A stretch of DNA of 16,928 nt from an uncultured Oscillospiraceae bacterium (lineage in GTDB: Bacteria > Bacillota > Clostridia > Oscillospirales > Ruminococcaceae). The notes under the pieces were generated by a model that was not told the origin of the DNA, made no database searches, and worked only from the letters and a program-made list of their open reading frames with translations. Positions 15,381 to 16,928 of this stretch are shown piece after piece (the first letter of the stretch is position 1; every line of letters starts with the position of its first letter). The position numbers were made by a program, and so were the translations under genes. The stretch lies in the NCBI GenBank assembly GCA_910587135.1, contig CAJULF010000057.1:1-16928 (forward strand), read 5' to 3'.

Positions 15381-15412
15381 ACTGCGGCAGCCCTTTTGGA
15401 CTGCCGCAGTCT
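15379..15412. other. Perfect 12-bp hairpin between repeat units
   Basis: AGACTGCGGCAG (15379-15390), a 10-nt loop, and CTGCCGCAGTCT (15401-15412). It separates the two repeat units. The right arm is part of the 55-bp direct repeat. Confidence 0.8.
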
Positions 15413-15595
15413 GTATATAAAGGTTGACCAAGAACGGATTATTTAAAAAATTTCAAAATTTCCGCACTCACGCTCCGCTTCACTGCGTTTCGCTCTGCGC
15501 GACTGCGGAAACCGTACACATTTGCCGTTCGGCAAATGTGCACTTTTTGAAATTTCATGCGCCGACATTGTGTTGTCAATAGGCTTTCTCTACAA
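15407..15595 (+). repeat. Complete three-way-junction repeat, plus orientation
   Basis: The outer stem is AAATTTCAAAA (15448-15458) with TTTTGAAATTT (15545-15555), perfect. Hairpin 1 is CCGCACTCACGC (15462-15473) with GCGCGACTGCGG (15497-15508), 10 of 12 paired. Hairpin 2 is CACATTTGCC-GTTC-GGCAAATGTG (15517-15540), perfect. The flanks are TATATAAAGGTTGACC on the left and GACATTGTGTTGTCAATAGG on the right. Confidence 0.82.
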
Positions 15596-15599
15596 GCTG

Positions 15600-15624
15600 A
15601 GCCGCCTGATATGGGCGGCTTTTG
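15600..15624 (+). terminator. Second GCCGCC hairpin terminator
   Basis: AGCCGCC (15600-15606) pairs with GGCGGCT (15614-15620), followed by TTTT. It resembles the galE hairpin at 15262-15285, so the repeat cluster lies between two similar terminators. Confidence 0.6.
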
Positions 15625-15639
15625 GAAGATATTTTTAAT

Positions 15640-15850
15640 TTATGTTGACGCGTGGCAGACCATTTAATAGAATTTCCCTCGCAGCGGCAGATTGAAAAGC
15701 AGGCAGCCGACGACCCGCAGTAAATGCTCCGCCGCACTTTTACGGCGGGCCGGTGGCAATTCATGTGTGGCGGTCAGCGGAAAAATTTGCCGCAAGACTG
15801 GGCATTGAGCGGATATGTGTACAGGTTTTCAGTGCTTTTCCTGCAAGTAG
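15640..15850. repeat. Degenerate repeat-family remnant reaching the 3' end of hxlR
   Basis: Pieces match the 1348-1560 element in the same order: TTTAATAGAATTTCCCTCGC, an AATTCATGTGTGG motif, and GGTTTTCAGTGCTTTT (compare GGTTTTCAGTACTTTT at about 1498). Otherwise the DNA is diverged. CCGCCG/CGGCGG (15730-15749) forms a hairpin. Small open frames here look non-coding. Confidence 0.45.
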
Positions 15851-16155
15851 CTTTTTCCCCAATCACACATTGCCTGAAGCACGGGGACGATGGTCGTGCC
15901 CGCGGCGCTTAAATTATACTCCACTTTCGGAGGGACGACAGGGTATACCGTTCTTGTTATAAGCCCGTCGCTTTCCAGATCGCGAAGCTGCTGTGCAAGC
16001 ATTTTTTCGGTTATTTTCGGCATAAGGCGTCTGAACTCGCCGAAGCGCTTTGTACCGCCAGACAAATGCCACAAAATAACCGCTTTGTATTTTCCTCCGA
16101 TAAGATCAACAGTCGCTTCCACGGGGCAGTAGTAGCTGCCGGGACATTTTGCCAT
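15829..16155 (-). CDS. HxlR family winged-helix transcriptional regulator
   Basis: This is a 108-residue MarR-like winged-helix protein of the HxlR type. The core reads CPVEATVDLIGGKYKAVILW, then GTKRFGEFRRLMPKITEKML with AQQLRDLESDGLITRTVYP, and VPPKVEYNLSAAG as the wing. Cys4 and Cys10 near the N-terminus sit where redox- or electrophile-sensing family members (YodB, HypR type) keep their reactive Cys. It probably represses the divergent nitroreductase gene and itself, as is common for hxlR/oxidoreductase pairs. The start is supported by AAAGGAGA just upstream on the minus strand. The last codons and stop (15829-15845) fall in DNA that resembles the local repeat family. Confidence 0.92.
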   Translation of the reverse strand: MAKCPGSYYCPVEATVDLIGGKYKAVILWHLSGGTKRFGEFRRLMPKITEKMLAQQLRDLESDGLITRTVYPVVPPKVEYNLSAAGTTIVPVLQAMCDWGKSYLQEKH

Positions 16156-16172
16156 AACAGTTCTCCTTTACT

Positions 16173-16209
16173 TACTTTTTGGGTAGTACATTACTGAAAA
16201 GTGCGTACT
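16173..16209. promoter_or_regulatory. Candidate HxlR operator between the divergent genes
   Basis: TACT (16173-16176), 8 bp, AGTA (16185-16188) forms a dyad of the TACT/AGTA kind reported for YodB/HypR-like regulators. Further half-sites are TACT at 16192-16195 and GTACT at 16205-16209, the last overlapping the nitroreductase -35 element. Which dyad is used cannot be decided by eye. Confidence 0.5.
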
Positions 16210-16216
16210 TGTCAAA
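16188..16216 (-). promoter_or_regulatory. Weak promoter for hxlR
   Basis: On the minus strand, TTGACA lies at 16216-16211. A poor -10 (TAATGT) follows 16 bp later at 16193-16188. The -35 overlaps the divergent -35 by four bases. Confidence 0.45.
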
Positions 16217-16237
16217 AATAAATCACTGTGATATAAT
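16209..16237 (+). promoter_or_regulatory. Extended -10 promoter for the nitroreductase gene
   Basis: TTGTCA (16209-16214), a 17-bp spacer, and TGATATAAT with TATAAT at 16232-16237. Its -35 overlaps the last candidate operator half-site, so a bound HxlR protein would block it. Confidence 0.82.
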
Positions 16238-16293
16238 TATAGCATAACCGGTTAAAAAAATCAAGCCATGGCGGAATTTAAGGAGGAATTTAT

Positions 16294-16782
16294 ATGAAAT
16301 TTTCAGAGCTTTGCAAAAGCCGCTTTTCTGCACGGAGCTATCTTGAAAAAAGCGTTGAGCGTGAAAAGCTTGACGCGGTTCTGGAGGCGGGCAGGCTTGC
16401 GCCGACCGCCGCAAATAAACAGCCGCAGAAGGTCATTGTAGTAAATGGTACTGATAAACTGTCCGACGCCGCCGATTTATACGGAGCGCCGATTGCGCTA
16501 ATAGTATGCGCAGATAAAAATACCGCGTGGAAACGTCCCTTTGATGGGAAAAACACCGCGGATATCGACGCATCGATAGTCACGGATCATATGATGCTCG
16601 CGGCGGCTGACCTCGGGCTGGACAGCGTTTGGATATGCTATTTCAAGCCCGATGTTCTGCGGTGTATTCTCAATATCCCCAATAATCTTGAGCCGATAAA
16701 TATACTGGCAATAGGCTACTCCGGCGAGAAGCCCGCGAAAAAGGTCCGCAAACCGCTCGATGATCTGGTTGTTTGGGATTAA
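16294..16782 (+). CDS. Nitroreductase family FMN oxidoreductase
   Basis: This is a 162-residue nitroreductase-fold protein. KSRFSARSYLEKSVEREKL is the N-terminal FMN-phosphate-binding region. RLAPTAANKQPQKVIVV follows as the standard flavin loop. The central DASIVTDHMMLAAADLGLDS and WICYFKP, and the C-terminal ILAIGYSGEKPAKKVRKPLD, complete the family pattern. It would reduce nitroaromatics, quinones or similar electrophiles with NAD(P)H as a homodimer; the natural substrate is unknown. It is somewhat short for the family. AAGGAGG at 16279-16285 supports the start. It is divergent from hxlR, so induction by electrophilic or oxidative stress through the Cys residues of HxlR is likely. Confidence 0.9.
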   Translation: MKFSELCKSRFSARSYLEKSVEREKLDAVLEAGRLAPTAANKQPQKVIVVNGTDKLSDAADLYGAPIALIVCADKNTAWKRPFDGKNTADIDASIVTDHMMLAAADLGLDSVWICYFKPDVLRCILNIPNNLEPINILAIGYSGEKPAKKVRKPLDDLVVWD

Positions 16783-16837
16783 AATTGTCGGTTTTTGGCA
16801 CAGGGCATTTTGGGTATTTAGCAGCTTCCATCTGTAA

Positions 16838-16928
16838 TACTGTAGCATATGTTGACAAAAAGCCTATATGCCGCGCAATGTCGGCGCATGAAATTTCAAA
16901 AAGTTCACATTTGCCGAATGGCAAATGT
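16838..16928 (-). repeat. Partial three-way-junction repeat at the right window edge
   Basis: Read on the minus strand from 16928 it gives GGCAAATGTG hairpin arms with loop ATTC (16906-16928), ACTTTTTGAAATTTC, ATGCGCCGACATTGCG, then a CTTTTTGTCAACATATG tail. It is an inverted copy of the sequence at the left window edge; the remaining half lies outside. Confidence 0.78.

Noticed and set aside
15286..15595. CRISPR array
   Set aside because: There are only two 55-bp repeats, far larger than CRISPR repeats, with internally structured units and no cas genes.
15724..15962. Overlapping plus-strand open frames near the hxlR 3' end
   Set aside because: They are antisense to hxlR and lie in repeat remnants; codon content looks non-coding.

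Overview
The window looks like chromosomal DNA of an anaerobic gut or rumen clostridium, probably Oscillospirales and close to Ruminococcus. This rests on protein flavour, strong AGGAG-type ribosome binding sites, consensus sigma-A promoters, and many short palindromic repeats in AT-rich gaps. The genus is an inference. No transposase, phage, CRISPR, rRNA or tRNA gene was seen. Both window ends lie in inverted copies of one repeat, so this may be a whole contig that broke at repeats.

Layout: (1) 1-1250 holds a partial repeat, a Nudix hydrolase and a MIF-type tautomerase. (2) 1340-1730 is a 364-bp element with terminal inverted repeats, built from two structured repeats back to back. (3) 1845-4051 is a promoter followed by a HAD phosphatase/phosphomutase and a FapA (DUF342) protein, probably one operon. 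(4) 4052-4398 is a degenerate repeat region. (5) 4399-7821 is a large cytoplasmic family 2 beta-galactosidase with CBM-like C-terminal domains. (6) 7830-9234 is bracketed by two inverted copies of a 160-bp palindromic element and contains a membrane-anchored NlpC/P60-like protein that has lost its catalytic residues. (7) 9360-14079 holds an ECF sigma factor overlapping, by ATGA, a 1375-residue single-pass membrane protein. That protein has an anti-sigma-like cytoplasmic tail, four tandem repeats of about 235 residues outside, and a C-terminal domain resembling IseA (D,L-endopeptidase inhibitor)/NTF2-like proteins. (8) 14181-15257 is galE with a consensus promoter. (9) 15286-15660 is a repeat cluster. 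(10) 15829-16782 is a divergent hxlR regulator/nitroreductase pair with overlapping promoters.

The most interesting part is 8000-14079. Upstream of the dead NlpC/P60 gene are four TGTAA(A/C) half-sites. They form two complete matches to the published WalR box (TGTWAH-N5-TGTWAH), placed just upstream of a good sigma-A promoter. In Bacillus, WalR controls NlpC/P60 D,L-endopeptidases and the inhibitor IseA. Here a catalytically dead NlpC/P60 domain under WalR-type boxes sits next to a sigma factor/receptor pair whose receptor ends in an IseA-like domain. I infer a cell-wall homeostasis sensing module in which the pseudoenzyme may act as ligand or decoy. This is a hypothesis from sequence and context only.

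A second theme is a repeat family that folds as a three-way junction. The outer stem and loop sequences are conserved between copies, while the two hairpin arms are swapped for unrelated but still self-complementary sequence.
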